Shown: in pieces, positions 20,701 to 29,392 of the stretch
Layout: the number at the start of each line of letters is the position of its first letter
Numbering within the stretch: the stretch's first letter is position 1
Assembly (NCBI RefSeq): GCF_041320605.1
Contig: NZ_CP166679.1
Span: forward strand, 186,001-250,000
From: Arenibacter antarcticus
GTDB lineage: Bacteria; Bacteroidota; Bacteroidia; Flavobacteriales; Flavobacteriaceae
Reading direction: 5' to 3'
Length of the DNA stretch: 64,000 nucleotides
The notes under the pieces: generated by a model
Told to the model about the DNA's origin: nothing
What the model saw: the letters and a program-made list of their open reading frames with translations, nothing else
The model's database searches: none
Translations under genes and position numbers: made by a program

Positions 20701-21648
20701 TACCTCCCCATGTATGCTGGGTACCTTCTCTGAGAGCACCAGTGCCCCAGCATTTTTTCGCAAACTATTTCTATTTCCCCCAGTGATATCGGTTGGTATG
20801 TTTACCACCTCCTTGCCCGCTACCATGGCCGAAGATCCACCTCCATCCAAGTTTAGGGCTTCTTGGGCCCCGATTCCTTGCATAAGCTGAGCCAATTCTT
20901 CTAAGGTAACCCCTACACTGGCCACTTGGCGCCCATCTACAACCATCATCAATAAGGTATGTTTATCCACATAACCAATGGCGCTTCTGGGATGCCTTAT
21001 TAAAAAACTCTTACCAAAACCTTCTTCCTCCGCTGTCACCTGTAACGCCCCGTTCTTTATCAGAACGGGACCGCCGCCAACGGCTTGTTCGGGCTTCCAT
21101 TTCACTCCTTTGGTTGTGGTACTTGGTTTTTCGTATTTCCAAATGGCAGCTCCTTCTTGGGAACCTGTGGACCAAACTATTTCTGGCACTCCGTTTACCA
21201 TTCCAAAAGCTCCTCTAGCCCTGTCCCCAGTAGGGCCAGGAGCTATTGTTCTTCCATCTTTCACTATGAGACTCACAGCGCTGTTAGCTGCAAAATATCC
21301 ACCGTTCATTGCCAAAATACCTCGACTTTTCTCATTGGTTTCCAACGTAGTCTCTCGTATAGTATTACTCCCTATAGATCTAAGGTCTAGATTAGGATCC
21401 CGCAAATCTACTTTTGCATATACCGCCCTAATGGGCTTACCATCTGCCAAGGTTCCTGCTGCATCAAAAATCTGGACCGAATTTGGCAATACAATATTTA
21501 AGTCTTCCCTCTCCTTCCAATCCAAGATAAGTTCTTGGGAGAATAAAGGGAAAGAATAGAGCAGCGAAAAAACAAAGAAAAGATAGATGAAAACATTTAT
21601 CTCCCTACTGAAAAGGGAATTTGATTTGCCAAATAAATTGGAATTCAT
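17788..21648 (-). CDS. Phosphodiester glycosidase (NAGPA) / golvesin-like / metallophosphoesterase / propeller fusion
   Basis: The 1286-residue exported protein has a signal peptide at residues 1-38 (ending FPLFSQ). Domain 1 (about 60-305) is a NAGPA-type phosphodiester glycosidase: GILAMNGGYFA, GVTLEELAQLM and NLDGGGSS (266-273). Domain 2 (about 316-443) resembles the golvesin/xanthan-lyase beta domain. Domain 3 (about 456-700) is a calcineurin-type metallophosphoesterase with D464, GGDM (497-500), GNHD (539-542), GHMP (625-628) and GHQH (664-667). A beta-rich linker follows, and the last 270 residues look like a beta-propeller. It could first release GlcNAc from a phosphodiester and then process the phosphate, but no substrate is proven. 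The gene converges on the symporter gene and diverges from the nagX-like gene. Confidence 0.85.
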   Translation of the reverse strand: MNSNLFGKSNSLFSREINVFIYLFFVFSLLYSFPLFSQELILDWKEREDLNIVLPNSVQIFDAAGTLADGKPIRAVYAKVDLRDPNLDLRSIGSNTIRETTLETNEKSRGILAMNGGYFAANSAVSLIVKDGRTIAPGPTGDRARGAFGMVNGVPEIVWSTGSQEGAAIWKYEKPSTTTKGVKWKPEQAVGGGPVLIKNGALQVTAEEEGFGKSFLIRHPRSAIGYVDKHTLLMMVVDGRQVASVGVTLEELAQLMQGIGAQEALNLDGGGSSAMVAGKEVVNIPTDITGGNRNSLRKNAGALVLSEKVPSIHGEVTILDTESPSYSEIGIWKNSKDSNYYGQTPARSGTVNTINKAVYQLEGIRRNKYQLGVWYIVDKAHSDKVNYVVHSASGIDTLSVNQQSVHQPGKWEVLGSFHLGPGDFIEIIGGGEGRFTTDAIRLVSLKNSPELPERGQMRIAVISDLNSGLGAADYEWQVDSILQRIPRIWKPDLVVCGGDMVAGMGVSDTLQLKKMWEGFNKHIMNPLDKAQVPFAFTVGNHDGPRSYPIEHEATRKFWEKNIDRTRLNFVDRSHFPHYYTFVKDEVFFVSWEASSSVISKENLDWLEKQFKTPEARNAKLRFVMGHMPLYGVAQGRDSRGNLLENPQKLQQLLEDYKVHTYISGHQHSYYPAKKGKLELLNAGVAGSGARAWLGENRPPENTITIIDLFEDGDRLEYTTYTIKERDAAKMEILETSQFPSSMYGVNGHIIRRDINTDFTRAEGNLMSVNGNIAGNTILGNGKVFAEIRGNTLFLEGKLVLLNGSFSKDASVSLGLGRNTEAGKAIEVLKVVRKKRGQLAFKGEMILSRDLKESLAVGGLNILVLWEDQEYRTQLYPVGNSSPEASEILSHLSKNTYGIRNLETIYEVEWQPSLDKDGDFVSYTYQLAEDPDFKNLIWQQKTGREVLFKTTENTWYKLLSGLEEGKAKVFYHRVLSSDGSHTAASKTEVLNLIKSDEPLEDFAEIVAPNYEFVNRIVPSAGGYGAVWDGSNKLWLADYNKGFVIRTAEGEPATFSPLQDVTISGTDYQLSPVNGVGVDLDGNILAGINRRLIKIDANTGKGIAIWEVPKGERAITAPRVNKGGEIYAMSLFADDPNYVLKQNTEDTTKFDLVRTLALKDRILARTFDMSPDGATLYFPDPGMARIQVYGSTDGYNYQQEESITSTYGGSSALRVTRNNTFYVATRSSGISPSTFHYRDANKKQVWTLELPDLDGAEPRGLGVSPDEKTLVFCSWDKGGGYYMFRLKE
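17821..17855 (+). terminator. Probable intrinsic terminator of the symporter operon, inside the convergent gene
   Basis: ACCCTTGTC (17821-17829) and GACAAGGGT (17842-17850) form a 9-bp stem with a 12-base loop, followed by TTTTTC. It lies about 100 bp after the symporter stop codon on the plus strand. It also falls within the last codons of the opposing fusion gene, so its role as a terminator could be coincidental. Confidence 0.5.
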
Positions 21649-21952
21649 AAATATAAAAATAGCGTTAATAGTGTTTAAAAATCGATGATGTTCTTAAAAA
21701 CATTTAAAGCCTAAATATAGCGTTACCCCTATTTAGAACCAAAAATTAATCCGTTAATACCTTTAAAAACAAACCTCCCCCTACAACAAGGGGCAAACAG
21801 GAAATTAATATAAAATAAATGGCGCGTAAGACATTCTTAATTTATTGAAAAAAGCCTTACTTTTAAAGATTTCAACCTATATAATCAACAACTTAAAACT
21901 AGTGTCGGATTAAGCCAAAACTGGACCGAAACTTTTAAAAAACCTTTAATTA
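21649..21952. other. Divergent intergenic region, 304 bp
   Basis: This separates the minus-strand phosphodiester glycosidase gene from the plus-strand nagX-nagZ-anmK operon and must hold both promoters. I found no full TTG/TAnnTTTG promoter pair. A weak stem (CCCCT...AGGGG, near 21777-21793) is the only structure seen. No small gene was identified. Confidence 0.5.
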
Positions 21953-23083
21953 ATGGAAAAAACTATTGCACCGCAAAGGTATTACGCCTTGGACATTTTA
22001 CGTGGTATGACCATTGCCTTAATGATCATGGTAAACAACCCTGGAAGCTGGTCCACCATCTATGCACCCTTTAAACATGCTGCCTGGCATGGTTTTACCC
22101 CTACAGATTGGGTATTTCCCTCCTTTCTATTCGTAGTGGGAACCGCCATGAGTTTTAGTTTAAGAAAATATGAGACCCTTGGGAACAGTTTATTTCTAAA
22201 AAAGGTATTTAAACGGGCAGCTGCCATATTTTTAATCGGACTCCTGTTGAACGCATTTCCTTTTGTATATCGTGCCGACGGGGAAATTGTCCTTAAAAAT
22301 CTTGCCAACATCCGAATAATGGGAGTGTTGCAACGTATCGCCCTCTGCTACCTTTTTGCGGCCTTGATCATTCATTATTTAAAACTAAAAAAATCTGTAA
22401 TTGTAGGCGTTTTGATCCTACTGGCCTATTGGGCTATTATGTACTTTTTTGGATCATCTCCCCTTCCCTTCAGTTTGGAAAATAACGCGGCCTTAAAATT
22501 TGACAGCCTAATTTTCAGACCAGAAAATATCTATAAAGGCTTTGGTATTGTCTTTGACCCAGAAGGGCTGCTGAGTACCCTGACAGCCACCGTAAACGTA
22601 ATTGCGGGATATGCAGCTGGCATGTTTGTACAGAAATCGGGCAAAAATCTTAAAACCGTAATAAAACTTATAGCCTCCGGGTTGGGACTTATTGCTTTAG
22701 CCCTTATTTGGGATGTTTATTTCCCCATTAACAAACCTATTTGGACAAGTTCATTTGTGTTGTACAGTACGGGATGGACCTTAATGGTGCTCGCTGTTTT
22801 AATCTATATCATAGAATTGCTGAACCTTAAAAAATGGGCCTATTTCTTTGAAGCATTTGGCAAAAATCCGTTGTTCATCTATGTGGTATCGGGTCTGGTC
22901 GCAAAACTTTTGGCCTTGATCCATATCAATGCAGTCCCCCTACAATCATGGCTGTACAAAAATCTATATTTAAGCTGGTTAAATGACCTAAATGCATCCT
23001 TAGCATTTGCCATAAGTTTTATAGCAGTAATGTGGATTTTAGGTTATGTTCTCGACAAAAAAAGAATATATATTAAAGTATAA
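21953..23083 (+). CDS. NagX-like DUF5009 membrane protein (heparan-alpha-glucosaminide acetyltransferase family)
   Basis: The 376-residue membrane protein has about ten transmembrane segments. It opens with the family motif RYYALDILRGMTIALMIMVNNPG, followed by HAAWHGFTPTDWVFPSFLFVVGTAMSFS. This is the DUF5009/HGSNAT-like family, which transfers acetyl groups to glucosamine in eukaryotic lysosomes. Bacterial members called NagX occur in GlcNAc and chitin utilisation loci, and their biochemical role is not settled. Here it is the first gene of an operon with the nagZ fusion (14 bp gap) and anmK. It may handle de-N-acetylated amino sugars from the cell wall. That reading is an inference from neighbours. 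Confidence 0.8.
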   Translation: MEKTIAPQRYYALDILRGMTIALMIMVNNPGSWSTIYAPFKHAAWHGFTPTDWVFPSFLFVVGTAMSFSLRKYETLGNSLFLKKVFKRAAAIFLIGLLLNAFPFVYRADGEIVLKNLANIRIMGVLQRIALCYLFAALIIHYLKLKKSVIVGVLILLAYWAIMYFFGSSPLPFSLENNAALKFDSLIFRPENIYKGFGIVFDPEGLLSTLTATVNVIAGYAAGMFVQKSGKNLKTVIKLIASGLGLIALALIWDVYFPINKPIWTSSFVLYSTGWTLMVLAVLIYIIELLNLKKWAYFFEAFGKNPLFIYVVSGLVAKLLALIHINAVPLQSWLYKNLYLSWLNDLNASLAFAISFIAVMWILGYVLDKKRIYIKV

Positions 23084-23097
23084 TAATTACCCTCAAT

Positions 23098-26040
23098 ATG
23101 TTTTTAAACAAAATATCCCTATTTATAGCTTTCAACCTGTTCGTTACAATTGCTATTGCTCAGGAAAACACAGCAAAAACACCTGAATTCCTACAATACA
23201 CCCAAAGTACATGGGTAGACTCCATAATGGAATCGCTAACCCCCCAAGAGCGTATAGGACAACTGATATGGGTGGCTGCTTACTCTAACCGGGGACCAGA
23301 ACACCGAACGGAAATCCTGAATACTATAAAAAAATGGAATGTTGGGGGATTGGTTTTTTTTCAAGGGGACCCCCTAAGTCAAGTCACATTGATGAACGAG
23401 TACCAAAATGCGGCCAAAGTGCCGCTGATGGGAGCTATTGATGCCGAATGGGGCCTAGGCATGCGATTGGACAGCACCATAAGTTTTCCCTTTCAAATGG
23501 CTTTGGGAGCCATACAAAATGATGAATTGATCTATGAAATGGGAAAGGAAATGGCCCATCAGATCAAAAAAGTGGGATTACACCTCAACTTTGCCCCGGT
23601 TGCTGATGTAAACAACAACCCCGATAATCCGGTAATCAGCTACCGATCTTTTGGAGAAGATAAATATAACGTGACAAAAAAAAGCATCGCCTATATGCAA
23701 GGCATGCAAGATGAGGGCTTGCTCACTACAGCTAAACATTTTCCCGGCCATGGGGATACCAGTACAGATTCCCATTTTGATCTCCCACAAATAAACCACT
23801 CCTTGGAGCGATTGAACGACTTGGAACTATATCCCTTTAAGGAACTTATAAATGCCGGTATCAATGGCATTATGGTAGCCCATTTAAATATTCCCGCCTT
23901 GGATCCTTCAGGCAAGCCCTCCACACTTTCCAAGGCAATTATTACCGACTTATTAAAAGGACAATTGGGCTTTAAAGGCCTAGTTATATCGGATGCCATG
24001 GATATGAAGGGGGTAACCAAGGGCAACGCACCCGGAGTAGTAGATAAAGAAGCCGTTTTGGCGGGCAATGATGTTCTAGAAGTTGTACCCGATGTAGCCA
24101 AGGCCGTTGCCGAAATCAAAATGGCCATAGATCAGGGCATCCTCTCCCAAAAAACAGTGGATGCCAGGGTACGCAAGATCCTTGCTGCCAAACAATGGGC
24201 AAAACTGAACGAGTACAAACCTCAACCCCTTACCAACCTCCTACAGGACATTAACAATCCACAAGCCCTGCTATTGGAACGGAAATTAACGGAAGCGTCC
24301 TTGACCGTATTAAAAAATGAGGGTAACATCATCCCATTAAAAAGTTTAGACACGCTTAAGATCATGTCCATTTCTATTGGTGCGGATAGTAAGACCAAAT
24401 TTCAAAAAACACTTGATCTATATACAAAAATAACTCATTTCACCCTACCAATGGAGGCTTCCCTAAAGGAAATTGAAGCGATTAAGAAAGAACTCCCCCA
24501 ATACAATTTGGTGATAATTGGTGTACATGATGACACTCCCAGACCAAGAAATACCATTAAATTCTCGGAGGCCGTACAGACCTTTATTCAGACCCTCCCT
24601 TTTGAAAAAACCCTAATTTCCTATTTTAAAAATCCGTATTCCATAGACAAACTGGAAAATTTGGAAAACGCCAAAGGCCTAATTGCTGCCTACCAAGATG
24701 GTAATTCTGCACAAGATTTGGCTGCACAATTAATATTTGGTGGTGTTGGGGCAAATGGCAAGCTCCCCATCGGAATCGGAAAAAAATTTAAGGCTGGGGA
24801 CGGACTTACCATTAAAGGCGGAATTCGGTTTAAATACACCCTGCCCGAAGATGCCGGGATGGATTCCAAGACCCTGTTTAAGGGGGTAGATTCTCTGATG
24901 AACCAGGTTATCCATGCAAATGGAATCCCAGGGGGACAGTTATTGGTCGCGAAAAACGGAAAGGTTGTGTTGCACAAAGCCTATGGTCGACAAAAATACA
25001 ACGACACCACAAAAGTGACCCTTGAGGATATCTATGACCTAGCATCGGTTACTAAAATATCCTCTGCTCTTCCCGCGGTTATGAAATTGTACGATGAAGG
25101 AAAGTTTGACCTCAACAAAGGAATCGCCGATTATCTGGATTATTTTAAAAACTCCAATAAGGCAGACGCAAATTTTAAGGAGATCTTGGCCCATCAGGCC
25201 CAATTTAACCCCTATATCACTTATTGGAAAAATACCTTGAGAAAAAATGGTAGCTACAAATGGAGTACCATCAAAAAGGATTCTTCAGCACGTTTTCCCA
25301 TCAAGATCACCTCTAATATGTGGCTGCATCGCAACTATCGGAAAAAAGTATTCAAAGCGATTAAAAAATCGCCCCTCTTGGAGAAAAAGGAATACAAATA
25401 CTCCGGCCTGCTCTTTATGTTATTGCCCACCATTATAGAAGAAATTACACAAGAAAATTTTGTGGAGTATGTGGACCAGAATTTTTATGACAAACTGGGT
25501 GCGGGTAGACTGACCTATAATCCAGATAAAAAATTTGACAAAAAACACATAGTCCCCACCGAACACGATTTCATCTTTAGACATCTTCCGGTTCACGGTA
25601 CCGTCCACGATGAAGGTGCCGCTATCATGGGCGGGGTTTCCGCAAATGCAGGCCTGTTCTCTAATGCCAACGACTTGGCCAAATTAATGCAGATGTACCT
25701 GAACATGGGCACCTATGGAGGGGAGGAATTTATTAAGGAAAGTACATTAAAAGAATTCACCAAAACACAGTTCCCTGAGAATAATAACCATCGTGGGTTG
25801 GGATTTGACAAACCCTATTTAAAATATATAGGCGAAAATAGCAATACCGCAAAGGATGCCAGTAGCGAAAGCTTTGGGCATACTGGGTTTACCGGAATCA
25901 TGGTCTGGATGGACCCTAAAGAAGAACTCTTGTACCTGTTTTTATCTAACCGCGTACTGCCTACTAGGGCGAATACAACACTGTATAAACTAAATACCCG
26001 GACTAACATTCAACAGCTGTTGTACAATGCCATCAAATAA
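23098..26040 (+). CDS. nagZ: Exported NagZ-type beta-N-acetylglucosaminidase (GH3) fused to a beta-lactamase-fold (AmiE-like) domain
   Basis: The 980-residue protein has a signal peptide (ending IAIAQ, about residue 21). The GH3 catalytic domain (about 30-380) carries the NagZ histidine loop KHFPGHGDTSTDSH (from K213) and the likely nucleophile D299 in VISDAMDM. A GH3 C-terminal-type domain follows (about 400-570). The last third (about 600-980) is a class C beta-lactamase/esterase domain with S650-x-x-K653 (SVTK) and a GHTGFTG motif. In Bacillus subtilis, separate secreted NagZ and AmiE, an amidase related to beta-lactamases, act in turn on muropeptides. A fused amidase function here is therefore plausible but unproven. 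It sits between the nagX-like gene and anmK in one operon. Confidence 0.9.
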   Translation: MFLNKISLFIAFNLFVTIAIAQENTAKTPEFLQYTQSTWVDSIMESLTPQERIGQLIWVAAYSNRGPEHRTEILNTIKKWNVGGLVFFQGDPLSQVTLMNEYQNAAKVPLMGAIDAEWGLGMRLDSTISFPFQMALGAIQNDELIYEMGKEMAHQIKKVGLHLNFAPVADVNNNPDNPVISYRSFGEDKYNVTKKSIAYMQGMQDEGLLTTAKHFPGHGDTSTDSHFDLPQINHSLERLNDLELYPFKELINAGINGIMVAHLNIPALDPSGKPSTLSKAIITDLLKGQLGFKGLVISDAMDMKGVTKGNAPGVVDKEAVLAGNDVLEVVPDVAKAVAEIKMAIDQGILSQKTVDARVRKILAAKQWAKLNEYKPQPLTNLLQDINNPQALLLERKLTEASLTVLKNEGNIIPLKSLDTLKIMSISIGADSKTKFQKTLDLYTKITHFTLPMEASLKEIEAIKKELPQYNLVIIGVHDDTPRPRNTIKFSEAVQTFIQTLPFEKTLISYFKNPYSIDKLENLENAKGLIAAYQDGNSAQDLAAQLIFGGVGANGKLPIGIGKKFKAGDGLTIKGGIRFKYTLPEDAGMDSKTLFKGVDSLMNQVIHANGIPGGQLLVAKNGKVVLHKAYGRQKYNDTTKVTLEDIYDLASVTKISSALPAVMKLYDEGKFDLNKGIADYLDYFKNSNKADANFKEILAHQAQFNPYITYWKNTLRKNGSYKWSTIKKDSSARFPIKITSNMWLHRNYRKKVFKAIKKSPLLEKKEYKYSGLLFMLLPTIIEEITQENFVEYVDQNFYDKLGAGRLTYNPDKKFDKKHIVPTEHDFIFRHLPVHGTVHDEGAAIMGGVSANAGLFSNANDLAKLMQMYLNMGTYGGEEFIKESTLKEFTKTQFPENNNHRGLGFDKPYLKYIGENSNTAKDASSESFGHTGFTGIMVWMDPKEELLYLFLSNRVLPTRANTTLYKLNTRTNIQQLLYNAIK

Positions 26041-26058
26041 TTCAATAACCAAAAAGGG

Positions 26059-27135
26059 ATGAAAACAGTTAAAGTTTTGGGATTAATGTCTGGCACCTCT
26101 CTAGACGGTCTAGACCTCGCCTATTGCCATATTTGGAAAACACCAACTGGATGGGATTTCGACCTAAAAGAAACCCTGAGTATCCCCTATTCCACAACCT
26201 TAAAGGAGAAACTTAAAAATGCTATTTTTCTTCCCGCCGAGGAACTCTTACAATTTCATAATTCCTATGGCACCTGGCTAGGAAAACAATCCAAGGAATT
26301 TATAGATGCCCATAATCTGGAAGTCGATTTTATAGGTAGCCACGGACATACCACCCACCACCAACCCCAAAAAGGATTCACCTTTCAGATAGGTTCTGGT
26401 CAACATCTCGCCAATGAGAGCGGTACCAAGGTCATTTGTGATTTTCGCACCAACGATGTGGCATTGGGTGGACAAGGAGCTCCCTTAGTCCCAATTGGAG
26501 ACCGACTCTTCTTTGGTCAGTACGACTTTTGCCTTAATCTAGGGGGAATAAGTAACATTTCCTTCGAACGTGAGGGTGAGCGTTTTGCCTATGATATTGG
26601 TTTGGCAAATATGATCCTCAACCATATCACCCAAAAAACTAATCTCGACTATGACAAGGATGGTGCTATAGCAAGAACAGGAAGTGTTAACCAACAAATG
26701 TTGGAAACATTGAACCATTTGGAATTTTACAAATTACCTTTTCCAAAATCCATTGGTTTTGAATGGTTTGTAGAGAAAGTAATCCCTATTGTAGATGCTA
26801 CCCAAGATAGTATGAAAAACCTGTTACATACCTGTATACATCACATCTGTGACCAGATTTCTACTCAGGTAGAATTGCAAAAAAATAAAACAAATAACAC
26901 TCTATTTGTTACGGGGGGAGGAGCACTAAATGGATTTCTAATGGAGACATTACAAGAAAAACTGACCGACAAAACCAGGGTCATACAACCCTCTAAAACC
27001 TTGGTAGAGTTTAAGGAGGCCTTGGTGTTTGCACTAATGGCGGCATTGCGCCAAGAAGTTGCCAACAATTGTTTACGTTCGGTTACCGGAGCAAAACGTG
27101 ACAGTTCAGGTGGAGTAATCTTCTTTCCTGCCTAA
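26059..27135 (+). CDS. anmK: 1,6-anhydro-N-acetylmuramic acid kinase (AnmK)
   Basis: AnmK opens the 1,6-anhydro ring of anhydro-MurNAc and phosphorylates it with ATP to give MurNAc-6-phosphate, the substrate of MurQ. The 358-residue protein has the family N-terminus GLMSGTSLDGLDLAYC (residues 8-23), then GQGAPLVPIGDRLFF, NLGGISNISF and the late VTGGGALNGFLME motif of this acetate/sugar kinase-like fold. Length is normal for the family. It is the third gene of the operon, 18 bp after the nagZ fusion. It ties the locus to products of lytic transglycosylases, which generate the anhydro ends. Confidence 0.95.
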   Translation: MKTVKVLGLMSGTSLDGLDLAYCHIWKTPTGWDFDLKETLSIPYSTTLKEKLKNAIFLPAEELLQFHNSYGTWLGKQSKEFIDAHNLEVDFIGSHGHTTHHQPQKGFTFQIGSGQHLANESGTKVICDFRTNDVALGGQGAPLVPIGDRLFFGQYDFCLNLGGISNISFEREGERFAYDIGLANMILNHITQKTNLDYDKDGAIARTGSVNQQMLETLNHLEFYKLPFPKSIGFEWFVEKVIPIVDATQDSMKNLLHTCIHHICDQISTQVELQKNKTNNTLFVTGGGALNGFLMETLQEKLTDKTRVIQPSKTLVEFKEALVFALMAALRQEVANNCLRSVTGAKRDSSGGVIFFPA

Positions 27136-27243
27136 AGAAAGAAACCGACCACAGAAAATTCATTATGACATATATTAATTCAAATTCATATATTAGAAAC
27201 CTGAAAAAAATAAGGGAATCAAATAACCCTAAATTGGACTAAA

Positions 27244-27504
27244 ATGGAAGACAAACAAAAAAAAGCCACCGCGTATTGGAAGGAAAATGTACGCTATCTC
27301 TTTATACTGCTTTCCATTTGGTTTCTAGTCTCCTTTGGTGCGGGGATTCTTTTTAAGGATGCCCTTAACACCATTAAGATCGGAGGTTTTAAATTAGGAT
27401 TTTGGTTTGCTCAGCAAGGATCTATTTATGTATTTGTTATTCTAATCTTCGTCTACATCCGCCTAATGAACAAATTGGACAAAAAATACGGCTACAACGA
27501 GTAA
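27244..27504 (+). CDS. DUF4212 protein, small subunit of a sodium:solute symporter
   Basis: The 86-residue protein has two predicted transmembrane segments (about residues 18-36 and 55-72). It contains KATAYWKENVRYLFILLSIWF and FKLGFWFAQQGSIYVFVILIF, characteristic of the DUF4212 family. These proteins are nearly always encoded directly before a large sodium:solute symporter of the acetate-permease type and are thought to be its accessory subunit. Here the large subunit gene starts 33 bp downstream. The function is taken from family context. Confidence 0.9.
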   Translation: MEDKQKKATAYWKENVRYLFILLSIWFLVSFGAGILFKDALNTIKIGGFKLGFWFAQQGSIYVFVILIFVYIRLMNKLDKKYGYNE

Positions 27505-27537
27505 AAAAAACCTACCCCAACCCTAAAACCACCATTT

Positions 27538-29235
27538 ATGAGCGTTCAAACATGGACCTACCTTCTTGTCGGAATTACCTTTGCCCTTTATATCGGAATT
27601 GCTATTTGGTCTCGTGCCGGCTCTACCAAAGAATTTTATGTAGCCGGAGGTGGAGTATCTCCTTGGGCAAACGGAATGGCCACTGCGGCCGACTGGATGT
27701 CCGCGGCCTCTTTTATATCCATGGCAGGTATTATAGCCTTTGCGGGATATGACGGTTCGGTATACCTTATGGGATGGACCGGAGGTTACGTACTGTTGGC
27801 CTTACTCCTAGCCCCTTACCTTAGAAAATTTGGGAAATTTACGGTTCCCGATTTTATAGGAGATCGCTATTATTCCAATACTGCAAGAATGGTGGCCGTT
27901 TTTTGCGCCTTAATCGTATCGTTCACCTATGTTGCCGGTCAAATGCGTGGCGTTGGCGTGGTATTTTCAAGATTTTTACAGGTAGATATCAATACTGGGG
28001 TAATCATAGGAATGGTAATCGTATTGTTTTACGCCGTTTTAGGTGGTATGAAAGGGATAACCTATACCCAAGTCGCACAATATTGTGTACTCATATTTGC
28101 ATTTATGGTCCCCGCAATATTTATTTCCTTTCAAATGACAGGAAACCCGATCCCACAATTGGGAATGGGAGCCACTTTTAACGATGGATCGGGCACCTTT
28201 CTATTAGATCGATTAAACGGCCTTTCTACGGAGTTGGGTTTTGATGAATATACCGACGGATCTAAATCTGTTATCGATGTTTTTGCCATTACCTTGGCAT
28301 TAATGGTAGGTACTGCGGGACTCCCCCATGTTATTGTCCGGTTCTTTACCGTAAAAAGAGTTAAGGATGCCCGTAAATCGGCGGGGATTGCATTATTACT
28401 CATTGCCATTCTATATACCACCGCTCCCGCTATTTCGGTTTTTTCGAAAATCAATTTAATAGATACGGTAAGCAATCGCACCTATAGCGAAATGCCCCTA
28501 TGGTTTAAGAATTGGGAAGATACCGGCCTCTTGGGCTTTGATGATAAAAATCAGGATGGAATTATTCAGTACCTGGCAGATCCAAATCTAAACGAGCTTA
28601 CTGTGGACAATGATATTATGGTCTTGGCCAATCCAGAGATCGCCAATCTCCCGGCCTGGGTAATCGCCCTAGTAGCTGCAGGTGGACTAGCAGCAGCGCT
28701 TTCTACCGCAGCGGGACTACTATTGGTAATATCCGCTTCAGTCTCCCATGACCTTATCAAAAAGATATTAATGCCCAATATCTCCGAAAAAGGAGAGTTA
28801 TGGACGGCACGTGCTGCTGCAACGATGGCCGTAGTAGTTGCCGGGTATTTTGGCATTAACCCACCAGGCTTTGTCGCCGCGGTAGTAGCCCTGGCCTTCG
28901 GCTTGGCTGCTGCTTCATTTTTTCCCGCAATAGTTCTCGGTATATTTTACAAAAAAATGAACAAGGAAGGAGCCATCGGTGGTATGGTCGTAGGGATTGG
29001 CCTAATGTTATTTTATATGGCCAAATTTAAACTAGGATGGCTGGGTGAAATCCCGGACAAATCTGAATGGTGGTTTGGAATATCACCAGAAGGGTTTGGT
29101 ACCGTGGCAATGATTGTTAACTTTATAGTGGCGCTTACCATTAATAGGTTTACACCAGAACCTCCAACTCGAGTTCAGGAAATCGTAGAACACATTAGGA
29201 TCCCCAGCGGTGCAGGAGATCCTGTAGATCATTGA
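27538..29235 (+). CDS. Sodium:solute symporter large subunit, acetate-permease type
   Basis: The 565-residue integral membrane protein has about 13 predicted helices and belongs to the SSS family branch that pairs with DUF4212 proteins. Diagnostic stretches are EFYVAGGGVSPWANGMATAADWMSAASFIS, VPDFIGDRYYSNTARM and AAALSTAAGLLLVISASVSHDLI. It also has an insertion with DDKNQDGIIQYL, which looks like a short calcium-type loop between helices. Together with the preceding small protein and the acetyl-CoA synthetase gene 157 bp downstream it probably takes up acetate or a similar short carboxylate. The exact substrate cannot be read from the sequence. Confidence 0.9.
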   Translation: MSVQTWTYLLVGITFALYIGIAIWSRAGSTKEFYVAGGGVSPWANGMATAADWMSAASFISMAGIIAFAGYDGSVYLMGWTGGYVLLALLLAPYLRKFGKFTVPDFIGDRYYSNTARMVAVFCALIVSFTYVAGQMRGVGVVFSRFLQVDINTGVIIGMVIVLFYAVLGGMKGITYTQVAQYCVLIFAFMVPAIFISFQMTGNPIPQLGMGATFNDGSGTFLLDRLNGLSTELGFDEYTDGSKSVIDVFAITLALMVGTAGLPHVIVRFFTVKRVKDARKSAGIALLLIAILYTTAPAISVFSKINLIDTVSNRTYSEMPLWFKNWEDTGLLGFDDKNQDGIIQYLADPNLNELTVDNDIMVLANPEIANLPAWVIALVAAGGLAAALSTAAGLLLVISASVSHDLIKKILMPNISEKGELWTARAAATMAVVVAGYFGINPPGFVAAVVALAFGLAAASFFPAIVLGIFYKKMNKEGAIGGMVVGIGLMLFYMAKFKLGWLGEIPDKSEWWFGISPEGFGTVAMIVNFIVALTINRFTPEPPTRVQEIVEHIRIPSGAGDPVDH

Positions 29236-29392
29236 AAATAGAGATTTAACGCCGATTTTTGGATTGGGAAAGGAAAAAGGCTTTTCAATTTCCATAGTAT
29301 TTATCCCAAAATATTGTGGAATTGTAAAATCGTTTCCTGAAACTATCCGAATTAGGATGATTTGTATAAATTTATAAAAATTTAAAAATAGC

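Noticed and set aside
20978-21559. 193-residue open frame on the plus strand opposite the phosphodiester glycosidase gene
   Set aside because: It lies wholly antisense to the conserved NAGPA domain, has no family resemblance and no promoter or start signal of its own.
21777-21793. Stem of five G-C-rich pairs (CCCCT/AGGGG) in the divergent intergenic region
   Set aside because: Too short and not followed by a T-run; it may be chance.
23691-24128. 145-residue minus-strand frame inside the nagZ fusion gene
   Set aside because: It overlaps the GH3 active-site coding region in antisense and arises from the codon bias of that gene.
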